DNA of 64,000 nucleotides from NCBI GenBank assembly GCA_947627765.1, contig CANQXA010000002.1, positions 25,812 through 89,811 of the forward strand. The letters are read 5' to 3'. Below, one piece after another: positions 32,948-41,097 of the stretch; the first letter of the stretch is position 1, and each line of letters begins with the position of its first letter. The notes beneath the pieces are model-generated. The model saw nothing but the letters and a program-made list of their open reading frames with translations, was not told the DNA's origin and did no database searches. Position numbers and translations under genes: made by a program. The DNA is from an uncultured Clostridia bacterium. GTDB taxonomy: Bacteria > Bacillota > Clostridia > Christensenellales > Borkfalkiaceae.

Positions 32948-35005
32948 ATGCAAAAAGTAATCAAGATCAGGAATCTCGACTGCGCCGCCTGTGCCGCCGA
33001 GCTCTCGGAGGAGCTCGCCGCGATCGAAGGGGTCAGTTTTGCTTCCGCCGACTTTATCAACCAGAGGGTGACGCTCGCTTACGAAAACGCCGAAGCGCTC
33101 TCCCGCGCGATCGATACGATCTCCCGCTTCGAGGAGGTGGAGATCGTAGACCAAAACGCCCCGCCGAAGAGGGAGCGGCACCTCAAAGAGATCCTCTCCA
33201 TCGCCGTCTCCGCCCTCTTCTTCCTCCCCGCGCTCGTTTTGGAGCTTATCGGCGGCTACCGCTGGTATGCGTTCGGGCTCTTTCTCGCCTCCTTCGCGGC
33301 GGCGGGTTGGTCTGTCGCGGTCGCCGCGGCAAAGAACGTCGTCCGCGCCTTCCGCGGCGGGTTCCATCCCCTCGTCCTGCTCGACGAAAATCTTCTCATG
33401 CTCATCGCGGCGGCGGGGGCGTTGGCGCTCCAAGAGAGCATGGAGGGCGCGGCGGTCATGTTGCTCTATCAGATCGGCGAACTGCTCCAATCCATCGCCG
33501 TCGGCTCCTCCCGCTCTGCGATCACGCGGCTGATGGCGCTCAAGAGCGACGCGGCAATCCGTATCACCGGCACGGAGCAGGAGGAGGTGGACCCCGAAGA
33601 GCTCTCTGCGGGAGACGTCGTTCTCCTCCGCCGCGGCGACCGTGCGCCCGCCGACCTCTCCCTGCTCGAAGGGGAGACCTCGCTCGACACCAAATCTCTC
33701 ACGGGGGAATCCTACTTAAAGGAGGTGCGCGCGGGTGATGAGATCCTCGCGGGTTGCGTCAACGAAGGGAATGCGGTGAAGGCGCGGGTCGTACGTCCCG
33801 CCTCGGAGAGCGCGGTCGCCAAGATTTTGGAGCTCGTCGAGAACGCGTCTTCCAAAAAGGCGAAGCCCGAAAAGTTCATCACCCGCTTCGCCCGCATCTA
33901 TACGCCCGTCGTCGTCCTGCTCGCCGTTCTGCTCGCGGTCGTACCGCCCCTTTGCGGCAGTTACGATTTCCCGCTGTGGATCGGGCGCGCGCTGAACTTC
34001 CTCATCATCTCCTGCCCGTGCGCCCTCGTCATCTCGGTCCCGCTCACCTATTTCTCGGGCGTCGGCGCCCTCGCCCGTTGCGGGGTCCTCTCAAAAGGCG
34101 CCGTCGGGCTCGACCTTCTCGCCCGTGTACGGGTCGCCGCGTTCGATAAGACGGGCACGCTCACCGAGGGGAAATTCTCCATTGTAGACGTAAACGGAGG
34201 GGACCATGTCCTGACCATAGCCGCAAGCGCGGAAAAAATCTCTTCCCATCCGCTCTCCCGCACTTTCGACAAAATTGAGGCGCCCATGCCCGAGAGCAGC
34301 AGTGAGATCGCGGGCATGGGTATCTCCGCCGTCGTCTGCGGTCGCTCCGTCCTCGTGGGGAGCAAACGGCTGATGGAGACGCACGGGATTGCCGCTCCCG
34401 ATCCCGGGGAGAAACTCGTCGTATTCGTCGCCGAGGAGGGCGCGTTGATCGGTTGGGTGGAGATCGCCGACCGTGTCAGGAGCGAGGCGGCGGAAGCGCT
34501 TGCAGAGCTCAAACGGGAGGGCGTCGGCACGATCGCGGTACTGACGGGCGACGGCGAGGTCCGCGCCCGCGAAGCGCTGAAAGGGTTGCCCTTAGACGTC
34601 TTAGAGGCGGGTCTGATGCCCGAAGAGAAGCCCGTGCGCGCAGAGAAGCTCAAAAAGGACGGCGCGCTCCTCTATGTGGGCGACGGCATCAACGATACGC
34701 CCGTGATGGCGGCGGCGGACGTCGCGGTGGCGATGGGCGGACTCTCTTCGGACGCCGCGATCGAGGCGAGCGACTTTGTGCTGGCGGACGAATCGCTGAC
34801 CGCATTGCCCAAGGCGATCCGCGGGTCGAAGAAGACGAGGCGGATCGTCTTCGAAAACATCATCGGATCCATTCTGATCAAGGTGGCGCTGATGGTACTC
34901 TCCGTGTTCGGCTTGATCCTGCCGTGGGTGGCGGTGGCGGGCGACGTCGGCGTCATGCTCCTCGCCGTTCTCAACTCCATGCGGATGCGAAGGAAACTCA
35001 AATAA
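32948..35005 (+). CDS. P1B-type heavy-metal exporting ATPase (Zn/Cd/Pb type)
   Basis: A 685-residue metal pump. An N-terminal HMA domain carries DCAAC (VIKIRNLDCAACAAEL); the transmembrane metal site is CPC in ISCPCALVISVP; the phosphorylation site is FDKTGTLTEG; the nucleotide-binding SHPL motif reads SSHPLSRTF; and the hinge is VGDGINDTPVM. CPC with a single HMA domain and a CadC-like partner points to Zn2+, Cd2+ or Pb2+ export rather than copper. Co-transcribed with the repressor. Confidence 0.93.
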   Translation: MQKVIKIRNLDCAACAAELSEELAAIEGVSFASADFINQRVTLAYENAEALSRAIDTISRFEEVEIVDQNAPPKRERHLKEILSIAVSALFFLPALVLELIGGYRWYAFGLFLASFAAAGWSVAVAAAKNVVRAFRGGFHPLVLLDENLLMLIAAAGALALQESMEGAAVMLLYQIGELLQSIAVGSSRSAITRLMALKSDAAIRITGTEQEEVDPEELSAGDVVLLRRGDRAPADLSLLEGETSLDTKSLTGESYLKEVRAGDEILAGCVNEGNAVKARVVRPASESAVAKILELVENASSKKAKPEKFITRFARIYTPVVVLLAVLLAVVPPLCGSYDFPLWIGRALNFLIISCPCALVISVPLTYFSGVGALARCGVLSKGAVGLDLLARVRVAAFDKTGTLTEGKFSIVDVNGGDHVLTIAASAEKISSHPLSRTFDKIEAPMPESSSEIAGMGISAVVCGRSVLVGSKRLMETHGIAAPDPGEKLVVFVAEEGALIGWVEIADRVRSEAAEALAELKREGVGTIAVLTGDGEVRAREALKGLPLDVLEAGLMPEEKPVRAEKLKKDGALLYVGDGINDTPVMAAADVAVAMGGLSSDAAIEASDFVLADESLTALPKAIRGSKKTRRIVFENIIGSILIKVALMVLSVFGLILPWVAVAGDVGVMLLAVLNSMRMRRKLK

Positions 35006-35014
35006 ATATTGCAT

Positions 35015-35044
35015 ACGGGACGCCCTCCGCGTCCCGTAAATTTT
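35015..35044 (+). terminator. Terminator of the metal operon
   Basis: Stem ACGGGACG/CGTCCCGT-type followed by AAATTTT. Confidence 0.7.
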
Positions 35045-35046
35045 AC

Positions 35047-35077
35047 AAAAAAAGGAGCGGACGACACGCCCGCTCCC
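35047..35077 (-). terminator. Terminator of the Smr gene
   Basis: Leftward stem GGAGCGG/CCGCTCC followed by TTTTTTT. Confidence 0.8.
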
Positions 35078-35110
35078 CCAACGCTTCGGCACGACCCGGG
35101 AAATGATGAT

Positions 35111-35455
35111 TTAGAGTGAGACGACCGTAACCCCCGGATTTATGTTTCTCGTGAGCGGTTTCAGCTCGCGGTATTTATCTGTGAGTTGGGTCAGTTCGCT
35201 GTTACAAGGATTGAAATTCTCTCCGAAGATGACGTTTTTTATCGTTTGCTTGTGCAGTTGTGCACTCAACCAACTTCTGGTGGCTTGGATGATCGCGCCA
35301 TACGCTTTTCCATGCTTGCCGTAACCGTGGATGATATACAAACATTTTGCACGCCCGTCCCGCCTTCGTGTGGATACGCTCCACTTCAAGTGTTCCATGG
35401 CTTCCGCGACGGACGGAAGTCCTTCTTCGAGATCGACGGTCATAACTTGATTCAT
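35111..35455 (-). CDS. Smr-domain protein
   Basis: A 114-residue protein beginning MNQVMTVDLEEGLPSVAEAMEHL. The DLEEG strand, the CLYIIHGYGKHGKAYGAIIQATRSWL segment (equivalent to the HGxGxG loop of MutS2/Smr) and the C-terminal GENFNP turn are diagnostic. Smr domains nick DNA or cleave RNA; a stand-alone version may act in RNA decay or ribosome rescue. The loop reads HGYGKHGKAYG rather than the usual HGxGxGxL, so activity is uncertain. Good ribosome site (TAAGGAGGCTG). Confidence 0.8.
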   Translation of the reverse strand: MNQVMTVDLEEGLPSVAEAMEHLKWSVSTRRRDGRAKCLYIIHGYGKHGKAYGAIIQATRSWLSAQLHKQTIKNVIFGENFNPCNSELTQLTDKYRELKPLTRNINPGVTVVSL

Positions 35456-35620
35456 AACAGCCTCCTTATGTGCAGATCGGAAAAATGTTCTTTGAAAAAC
35501 AACTACCGTTTCTCTACCACAGGTAGATATCAGTCTGAGGTCGTGATGCGCATTTCCGAAGCAAAGTTGGCTGATTTCATTGTTTTTTGCAAGCAGACCA
35601 TTCGGCTTTCATGCAAACGG

Positions 35621-36193
35621 TCAGGATTTTTGAATTTTATCTATATTTTTATTCGTTATGAGAACGACTTCCTCCGCTTGTGATATGAGTTGAAAATGGC
35701 TACATTTGGGCAAATAAGTAGGATTGCCCGCCACCGAGGCGACATAATTACTAAATGTACCGACATCCCACGAATTCGCTAAAACAGAACAGGCGTTTAG
35801 TAGTTTGGCGCCGTCTTCGGCTTGTGCCCAAGGAATAGACGGAACAAAGGGATTGGGATGCGGTCCGCATTTTATTGATAATGCATAATATGCCCCGGCA
35901 AGAAGTTGGTAAGCGAGGACAAGCTCTCCGTCGCAGATGAGAACTTTGCAAAGGTAGCGTACGATTTCGGTGTTAAAGCGTTTTTCGCGCTTGAAAATAT
36001 CGATGTAGCATTTGATTGCGTCATCATAATTTCCTTCACGCTTATATTGGACTGCTTGCTTGATCATGGGCTCGTAGTACGGAGAATAAGGGTCCACATC
36101 ATACGGCACTTCAAAAAACATATTGTCTGTCATGGAGCCGGCAATAAGATTACCCATGCAGTCAAATAATTCTTTTTTTACTTTCTCGGTCAT
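35621..36193 (-). CDS. Hypothetical TPR-like protein
   Basis: A 190-residue, A+T-richer gene. Residues 40-80 (EPMIKQAVQYKREGNYDDAIKCYIDIFKREKR) have the spacing of a tetratricopeptide helix pair. The second half is rich in Ala, Cys and Pro, with HPNPFVPSIPWAQAEDGAKLLNACSVL and a helical end. It starts 14 bp after the preceding gene, so the two are co-transcribed. Ribosome site GGAGAAGC. I do not recognise a family. Base composition differs from the core genome, which suggests acquisition. Confidence 0.65.
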   Translation of the reverse strand: MTEKVKKELFDCMGNLIAGSMTDNMFFEVPYDVDPYSPYYEPMIKQAVQYKREGNYDDAIKCYIDIFKREKRFNTEIVRYLCKVLICDGELVLAYQLLAGAYYALSIKCGPHPNPFVPSIPWAQAEDGAKLLNACSVLANSWDVGTFSNYVASVAGNPTYLPKCSHFQLISQAEEVVLITNKNIDKIQKS

Positions 36194-36207
36194 TTGCTTC
36201 TCCTTAT

Positions 36208-36501
36208 TTATATTAAATTATTTTTTTTCGCTATTGCTAAAAGCCAATCGGCTATTACTTTTGCTTGAAATTGCGTTTGTATTTTCGATTCTTCAACGTT
36301 GTATTTATTTATCAGCGCAAAGACAAGTGCTTCAGAAGTAGGGCAGAGTCTGTTATTGGAAAAGTTTAAGATAAACTGTCGTTCTCTTGTCCAGAACTGA
36401 TCGAATGTCATGTTATCAATCCCGAGCTCCGGAAATATCTCTTCCAAACTTTGCACGATGTATGCTTCATCATTACAAAATTCTCGCAACCAAAGATACA
36501 T
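36208..36501 (-). CDS. Hypothetical 97-residue protein
   Basis: A soluble protein beginning MYLWLREFCNDEAYIVQSLEEIFPELGIDN, with FDQFWTRERQFILNF in the middle and a helical C-terminus. The codon use is A+T-rich (many TTA, AAT and ATA), unlike the neighbours. It has its own consensus promoter and a GAGGAGAAAAACGC ribosome site. The divergent XRE gene 115 bp away is a possible regulator. Family not recognised; an immunity or effector partner is possible but unsupported. Confidence 0.6.
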   Translation of the reverse strand: MYLWLREFCNDEAYIVQSLEEIFPELGIDNMTFDQFWTRERQFILNFSNNRLCPTSEALVFALINKYNVEESKIQTQFQAKVIADWLLAIAKKNNLI

Positions 36502-36530
36502 AAGCGTTTTTCTCCTCTGTTTTTTCTTTC

Positions 36531-36559
36531 ATTATATCATCGAAAAAGCGGAAAGTCAA
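36531..36559 (-). promoter_or_regulatory. Promoter of the 97-residue gene
   Basis: Leftward TTGACT, 17-bp spacer, TATAAT. Confidence 0.8.
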
Positions 36560-36560
36560 C

Positions 36561-36600
36561 AAAATCACCACTATAACACGGATATTCCAATGGTGATTTT
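36561..36600 (+). promoter_or_regulatory. Inverted repeat between divergent genes, candidate operator
   Basis: Perfect 10-bp arms AAAATCACCA and TGGTGATTTT separated by 20 bp, between the XRE gene and the divergent unknown operon. Confidence 0.55.
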
Positions 36601-36603
36601 TGC

Positions 36604-36609
36604 TACACT
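36604..36609 (+). promoter_or_regulatory. Extended -10 of the XRE gene
   Basis: TGC-TACACT, 6 nt before ATG 36616, with no clear -35 and no ribosome site. Confidence 0.5.
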
Positions 36610-36615
36610 AACGAT

Positions 36616-36864
36616 ATGGTATTGAATGAATTTCTCGCCGAGAAACTTGAAACGCTTCGGAAAGAGAAGAAGATGGGGGTCTATACGCTTTGCAACCGAG
36701 CGGCCATTTCCTATGAGACGTACCGCAGTATCCGCAAGAACAGGAACAAAGACATCTATTTGCGCACCCTGCTCATTTTACTTCGGACGCTGGAGGTCTC
36801 GCCGCAGGAGTTCTTTTCCGATCCCGCCTTCACGGGGGACGAACTCGATATCGATTTCAAATAA
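36616..36864 (+). CDS. XRE-family regulator
   Basis: An 82-residue single-domain HTH protein: LAEKLETLRKEKKMGVYTLCNRAAISYETYRSIRKNRNKD, with recognition helix around SYETYRSIRK, and the ending LLRTLEVSPQEFFSDPAF typical of small XRE proteins. It is divergent from the 36208-36501 gene, with an inverted repeat between them. Transcript predicted to be leaderless. It may control that operon; targets are inferred from position only. Confidence 0.82.
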   Translation: MVLNEFLAEKLETLRKEKKMGVYTLCNRAAISYETYRSIRKNRNKDIYLRTLLILLRTLEVSPQEFFSDPAFTGDELDIDFK

Positions 36865-36939
36865 AAAAGCCCCGCGAGAATGGGGGCCTCGGACACGCTC
36901 CGATCATCGGATCACAACTTGATCGACGGTCTTTCTTAC

Positions 36940-36966
36940 AAAAAAAGCGGGGTTTTGACCCCGCTT
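36940..36966 (-). terminator. Terminator of the downstream-facing XRE gene
   Basis: Leftward stem AAGCGGGGT/ACCCCGCTT followed by TTTTTTT. Confidence 0.8.
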
Positions 36967-36968
36967 AT

Positions 36969-37178
36969 TCAATATTCTTTTCTCCCGAGCAAGGAATCCA
37001 CCGATACGTCGAAGAGGTCGGCGAGCTTGCCCAAATTCTCCAACGTGGGTTCAGCGGTCCCGATCTCGTACCGAATGTACGAAGGTTGGGAGATCCCCAA
37101 CTTTTCGGCGACTTCCCGTTGGGTCAGCCCGCTCGCAATACGGAGCTCCCTCAAATTTTCCCGAAAAACCTTCATCAT
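36969..37178 (-). CDS. XRE-family repressor with twin operators
   Basis: A 69-residue minimal repressor: MMKVFRENLRELRIASGLTQREVAEKLGISQPSYIRYEIGTAEP, with recognition helix QPSYIRYE, ending DVSVDSLLGRKEY. The divergent gene at 37262 is preceded by two inverted repeats, one overlapping both promoters. The simplest reading is that this protein represses its own gene and the zinc-ribbon gene. Start may be the first or second ATG. Confidence 0.85.
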   Translation of the reverse strand: MMKVFRENLRELRIASGLTQREVAEKLGISQPSYIRYEIGTAEPTLENLGKLADLFDVSVDSLLGRKEY

Positions 37179-37182
37179 CAGC

Positions 37183-37211
37183 TTGACAATTATAGCATTT
37201 TGCTATATACT
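37183..37211 (+). promoter_or_regulatory. Promoter of the zinc-ribbon gene at 37262
   Basis: TTGACA, 17-bp spacer, TATACT. Operator 1 occupies the spacer. A leftward TATAAT on the other strand probably serves the XRE gene. Confidence 0.8.
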
Positions 37212-37237
37212 TAATTCAAATTATAGCAATTCGCTAT
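37191..37237 (+). promoter_or_regulatory. Twin XRE operators
   Basis: TATAGCATTTTGCTATA (37191-37207) and TATAGCAATTCGCTAT (37222-37237) share the TATAGC/GCTAT palindrome. Their centres are about 30 bp apart, which is about three helical turns. Confidence 0.75.
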
Positions 37238-37261
37238 CAAACAAAGGCGAAGGAGAGAGAA

Positions 37262-38167
37262 ATGGAGCAAAGCAGGTGTCCCTGTTGCGGGAATTTGCTT
37301 CCGTTCGGGGCGAACGTCTGTTCCTACTGCGGCAGGAAACTGACGTACTGCGGCCGTTGCGGCTGTGCGTCGGAGGAAAGTTCGGCATTTTGTATGCGTT
37401 GCGGGGCGAGACTTCGGGGAGGTACGTGTGAGGAAGTGAAACCGCCGCGGCAGGAAGCAGGGAAACCGCAGGCGGAAGCGCCGAAGTGCGCCTATCGGGA
37501 CGGGGTGGAGCTGTATCGCGCTTGGGAGCAGGATGCGCCTTGGAAAATGACGTTGAAAGTTCTGAGTCTCATTCTTTTCTGCGTCATTATAGGGTTGGCA
37601 ATTTATTTTATTGTCACACAGAAGCGGATCGCCGAAAGCGTACTGCAAATGGAGGAAGAGCTTCGTAAAACGAAATGGCTTCTGATCGCGATGGGCGGGA
37701 TTGGTTTCGTGGCAGTTGTCATGGAGACGAACTATTATGAATGGGCGTCGATCGGAAAGTGGATCGCGGCGCGCCGCATTTCGGCAAGTGCCTTTTATCA
37801 TCAGAAAAAGAGCGCCGCGGCGGGCGAAAAACTTGGCGGTGCGGCCGCGGCAAGGCGCGAAGCGAAGGAGGATTCGGTCAAGATCGGATTCTATTGGGCG
37901 GCGCATCCCGAAAAGAGAAGGCAGGCATTTTGGCGCTATGTCTTCACGACGCTCCTTTGGACTGCCGTGATCGTCCTCGTGTGTCTCAACTTTTATTGGT
38001 TGCAGGAGAAAAACCTACTGGATACGCTCTTCCTTTCTTACAGAGGTCCGGATCCCGACATCTATCTCTTTTGCGCCGTGGGGGTGGCGGTGTTTGCCAT
38101 CGTACTGACGATCGCCTGCAACGTCTCCCGAAAGAAGAAGGTCGAAGCGTGGGCAGATTCCCTTTGA
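37262..38167 (+). CDS. Zinc-ribbon membrane protein (301 aa)
   Basis: The N-terminus carries three CxxC pairs (CPCCGNLLPFGANVCSYCG, then YCGRCGCASEES, FCMRCGARLRG). A linker (KPPRQEAGKPQAEA) leads to hydrophobic segments around residues 100-118 (MTLKVLSLILFCVIIGLAIYFIV), 138-155, 225-245 and 262-285. The loop between the second and third holds a basic region (QKKSAAAGEKLGGAAAARREAKED). It is controlled by the adjacent XRE repressor through twin operators. Family resembles the proteins at 9929 and 54099. Function unknown. Confidence 0.78.
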   Translation: MEQSRCPCCGNLLPFGANVCSYCGRKLTYCGRCGCASEESSAFCMRCGARLRGGTCEEVKPPRQEAGKPQAEAPKCAYRDGVELYRAWEQDAPWKMTLKVLSLILFCVIIGLAIYFIVTQKRIAESVLQMEEELRKTKWLLIAMGGIGFVAVVMETNYYEWASIGKWIAARRISASAFYHQKKSAAAGEKLGGAAAARREAKEDSVKIGFYWAAHPEKRRQAFWRYVFTTLLWTAVIVLVCLNFYWLQEKNLLDTLFLSYRGPDPDIYLFCAVGVAVFAIVLTIACNVSRKKKVEAWADSL

Positions 38168-38201
38168 ATGTTTGAAAAATTGCCGAATTTCCGCCGTCCT
38201 C

Positions 38202-38230
38202 TTGCATATGGGCGGCGGTTGTGTTATAAT
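38202..38230 (+). promoter_or_regulatory. ade promoter, predicting a leaderless mRNA
   Basis: TTGCAT, 17-bp spacer, TATAAT, then CAAGGT and ATG 38237. No purine riboswitch fits in this space. Confidence 0.75.
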
Positions 38231-38236
38231 CAAGGT

Positions 38237-39964
38237 ATGAAGCACTTGATCGACTGCGCCATGAAGCGCGCAAAATGCGACCTTGTCATAGAAAACGCAC
38301 GGATCTTCAACGTCTTTACGGGGGAGATCGAAGAGGGCGACATCGCCGTCGCCGAGGGCAGGATCGTCGGGATCGGAAGGGGGTACGAAGGGCTCTCTCG
38401 CTACGACGCCGCGGGCAGGATCGCGCTCCCCGGGCTGATCGATTCCCATATCCATGTGGAGAGCTCCATGCTGTCGCCCGAAGAGTTCGCCCTCCGCTCC
38501 GTCCCGCACGGGACTTCCGCGATCGTCGCCGACCCGCACGAGATCGTCAACGTCTGCGGCGTCGAGGGCGCAGAGTACATGAAAGCGGCGTTCGGCCGTC
38601 TCGACTGCGAGGGGACATCTCCCATCGACGTCTTCCTGCAACTGCCCTCCTGCGTGCCTGCGACCCCCTTTGAGACAAGCGGCGCCGTGCTCGACGGAAA
38701 GGCGGTCGAGGAGGAGATCTCCCGCGAACTTTTCTTCGGGCTGGGCGAGATGATGAACTTCCCCGGCGTGCTCTCGGGCGACGGGGACGTCCTCCGCAAA
38801 ATCGGCGCCTGCGTGGAAAACGGAAAGCCCGTTGACGGGCATGCCCCCGCCGTATTAGGTGAAGCTCTTTCGGCGTACCTCGTAACGGGGATCCGTACCG
38901 ACCATGAATCGCTCTCTCCGGAGGAGTGCAAAGAGAAGGTCGCGCGCGGGGCGTATCTGCAAGTGCGCTGCGGTTCCTCTGCGAACAACATTGCGGACGC
39001 GGCGGCTTCGGTGAACGCCTTCAACTTCCGCCGTTTTCTCCTCTGTTCGGACGACAAGAACGCGGCGGATCTCTCGGCGCGCGGACATCTCGACGACGCC
39101 CTCCGCCGTCTGGTTGCGGCGGGGATCGACGCGCGTTACGCCGTAGCCATGGCGACGGTCAACGTCGCCGAATGCTATGGAATGCCCGATCGCGGCGCGA
39201 TCGCGCCGCGGCGGTTTGCGGACGTCGTCCTCGTCAATGATATGAAGGAATTCTCGGTGAACGCCGTCTTCAAGCGGGGCGTTTTGGTCGCCGAGAACGG
39301 CAAAGCCCGCTTCGTCAAAAAGCCCTTCCCGCTCCCCAAAGCGGTGGCGAGCTCGGTGCGCATCCGTCCCGTGAAGGCGTCCGACTTCGTCATCCGCGCC
39401 CACGGCGGAAAGCTCCGCGCGATGGAAGTCCGGCCCTACGGTCTCTATACGGGGGAGACATTCACCCCGCCCGTAGCGGGCGTTTTTGAGGTGAGGGGTA
39501 CGGAATTCAACAAGATCGCCGTGATCGAACGGCACCACGCGACGGGCAACCTCGGCTTAGGACTCGTAAAGGGTTACGGCCTTCGCGGGGGCGCGATCGG
39601 GATCTCGGTCGCGCACGACAGCCACAATCTCGTGATCCTCGGGGACGACGATGAGGCGATGGCGCGGGCGGTCTCCCTTTTGGAGGGCGCGGGCGGCGGC
39701 ATGGCGCTCGTCGGCGGCGGGGAGGAAGACGTCTTCCCCCTCGACATCGCAGGTCTCATGAGTTCGGAGGACGCCGAAACGGTCGTCCGCCGCACGGGAG
39801 AGATCGCCGAAAAAGCGCGGAAGATGGGAGTAAAACCCTGTTATGAACCCTTCATGACCCTCGCTTTCCTCTCCCTTGCCGTCATTCCCAAATTGAAGTT
39901 GTTGGACCGCGGGCTCTTCGATCTCGAAAAGTATTCCTTTGTCCCGTTGGAGGAGAAAGCATGA
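38237..39964 (+). CDS. ade: Adenine deaminase
   Basis: A 575-residue amidohydrolase converting adenine to hypoxanthine. It has the metal site LIDSHIHVESSMLSPEEF, DPHEIVNVCG, the DGHAP loop, DHES in TGIRTDHESLSPEE, and SDDKNAADL. The C-terminal NLGLGLVKGYGLRGGAIG and SVAHDSHNLVILGDDD motifs are the conserved adenine-deaminase tail. Leads an operon with rdgB and a phosphoesterase, a purine salvage and clean-up set. Start ATG 38237; the longer frame from 38168 overlaps the promoter. Confidence 0.95.
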   Translation: MKHLIDCAMKRAKCDLVIENARIFNVFTGEIEEGDIAVAEGRIVGIGRGYEGLSRYDAAGRIALPGLIDSHIHVESSMLSPEEFALRSVPHGTSAIVADPHEIVNVCGVEGAEYMKAAFGRLDCEGTSPIDVFLQLPSCVPATPFETSGAVLDGKAVEEEISRELFFGLGEMMNFPGVLSGDGDVLRKIGACVENGKPVDGHAPAVLGEALSAYLVTGIRTDHESLSPEECKEKVARGAYLQVRCGSSANNIADAAASVNAFNFRRFLLCSDDKNAADLSARGHLDDALRRLVAAGIDARYAVAMATVNVAECYGMPDRGAIAPRRFADVVLVNDMKEFSVNAVFKRGVLVAENGKARFVKKPFPLPKAVASSVRIRPVKASDFVIRAHGGKLRAMEVRPYGLYTGETFTPPVAGVFEVRGTEFNKIAVIERHHATGNLGLGLVKGYGLRGGAIGISVAHDSHNLVILGDDDEAMARAVSLLEGAGGGMALVGGGEEDVFPLDIAGLMSSEDAETVVRRTGEIAEKARKMGVKPCYEPFMTLAFLSLAVIPKLKLLDRGLFDLEKYSFVPLEEKA

Positions 39965-40536
39965 AGATCGTAGCGGCAACGGGCAACCCTCACAAACTGC
40001 GGGAGATCCGCGAGATCCTTGCGGGAATGGAGATCGTCTCCGAAGCGGAGGCGGGATTTACGGACGAGATCGAGGAGACGGGGAAGACATTTCTCGGGAA
40101 CGCGCTCCTGAAAGCCCGCGCAGTCGCCGCGGCGACAGGTCTTCCCGCGCTTGCCGACGACAGCGGCCTGTGCGTGGAGGCGCTCGGCGGCGCGCCCGGC
40201 GTATACAGCGCCCGCTATGCGGCCCTCTTTGCTCCCGCAGGCTGGACCGCGGGCAACCGTGCGCTTCTGCTGCGGAATTTGGAGGGGGAGACCAACCGCA
40301 GGGCGTACTTTGCCTGTGCGGTCGCCCTCGTCTTCCCGGACGGGCGGGAAGTCACGGCGGAAGGGCGTTCGTACGGCGAGATCCTGTATGCCCCGCGCGG
40401 GGAGGGGGGCTTCGGGTACGATCCGCTCTTCTATTCCGAAGAACTGAAAAAGAGCTTTGCGGAAGCGGGCGAGGAAGAAAAAAACGGCGTCTCCCACCGG
40501 GGACGGGCGCTCCGCGCTCTTTTGGAGAAATTGTGA
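39961..40536 (+). CDS. rdgB: XTP/dITP diphosphatase (RdgB/HAM1)
   Basis: A 191-residue house-cleaning enzyme hydrolysing dITP, XTP and dHAPTP. Signature: ATGNPHKLREIREIL, TFLGNALLKA, LADDSGLCVEAL, GAPGVYSARYA, and the FGYDPLFY motif near the C-terminus. Length is normal. It overlaps ade by 4 bp (ATGA) and the next gene by 4 bp. Confidence 0.96.
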   Translation: MKIVAATGNPHKLREIREILAGMEIVSEAEAGFTDEIEETGKTFLGNALLKARAVAAATGLPALADDSGLCVEALGGAPGVYSARYAALFAPAGWTAGNRALLLRNLEGETNRRAYFACAVALVFPDGREVTAEGRSYGEILYAPRGEGGFGYDPLFYSEELKKSFAEAGEEEKNGVSHRGRALRALLEKL

Positions 40537-41000
40537 AAACGTTTGTGATCCTTTCCGATTCCCACGGCAGGCGGGGCGCGTTGGACAGGGTATCTTCCCT
40601 CTTCGGCGAGAACGACTTTATCGTCCACCTCGGCGACGGCGCGGGCGATATGCGGAAGACGGCGGAAGAGTACCCCGAAAAGACATTTGTCCTGCGCGGG
40701 AACTGCGATATGACCTACGCCCCCGAGGAGACCGTCATCGAAGCGGAGCGTGTGCGCATTCTCTGTTGCCACGGGCACCGCTTCGGCGTGAAGAGCGGGC
40801 TCGGAAGACTTGCGGCGCGGGCGAAAGAACTCGATTGCGACGCCGCGCTCTACGGGCATACCCACCGCGCCGCCATCGAACGGGTAGACGGCGTACTGCT
40901 CGTCAATCCGGGCGCGCTCGGCTCCTTCTCCTGCCCGAGCTACGCCTATATGGTCGTCCACGGGGACAAGATCACCGCGACGATCGTCCCGCTCGCATAG
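40533..41000 (+). CDS. YfcE/MJ0936-family metallophosphoesterase
   Basis: A 155-residue calcineurin-like phosphodiesterase from GTG 40533. The metal-binding motifs are VILSDSHG, HLGDGAGD, LRGNCD, CCHGHRFG and YGHTHRAAIERVDGVLLVNPGALG. This is the compact bacterial YfcE type. It is in an operon with rdgB and overlaps it (GTGA). Natural substrate unknown; phosphodiesters are typical. Confidence 0.93.
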   Translation: MKTFVILSDSHGRRGALDRVSSLFGENDFIVHLGDGAGDMRKTAEEYPEKTFVLRGNCDMTYAPEETVIEAERVRILCCHGHRFGVKSGLGRLAARAKELDCDAALYGHTHRAAIERVDGVLLVNPGALGSFSCPSYAYMVVHGDKITATIVPLA

Positions 41001-41042
41001 GGGCATGGAAGACGCCGGACGGGAACAATACGGAAAAACGAA

Positions 41043-41083
41043 GCGCCGCCCGCCGTGCATTGCACGGCGGGCGGCGCGTTTCA
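41043..41083. terminator. Bidirectional terminator
   Basis: A 17-bp perfect palindromic stem (GCGCCGCCCGCCGTGCA and its complement) between convergent operons. T-runs are short in both directions. Confidence 0.75.
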
Positions 41084-41097
41084 AACTGTTTCAGCCG

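Noticed and set aside
38202..38237. Purine riboswitch before adenine deaminase
   Set aside because: The -10 box is 6 nt from the ATG, leaving no leader.
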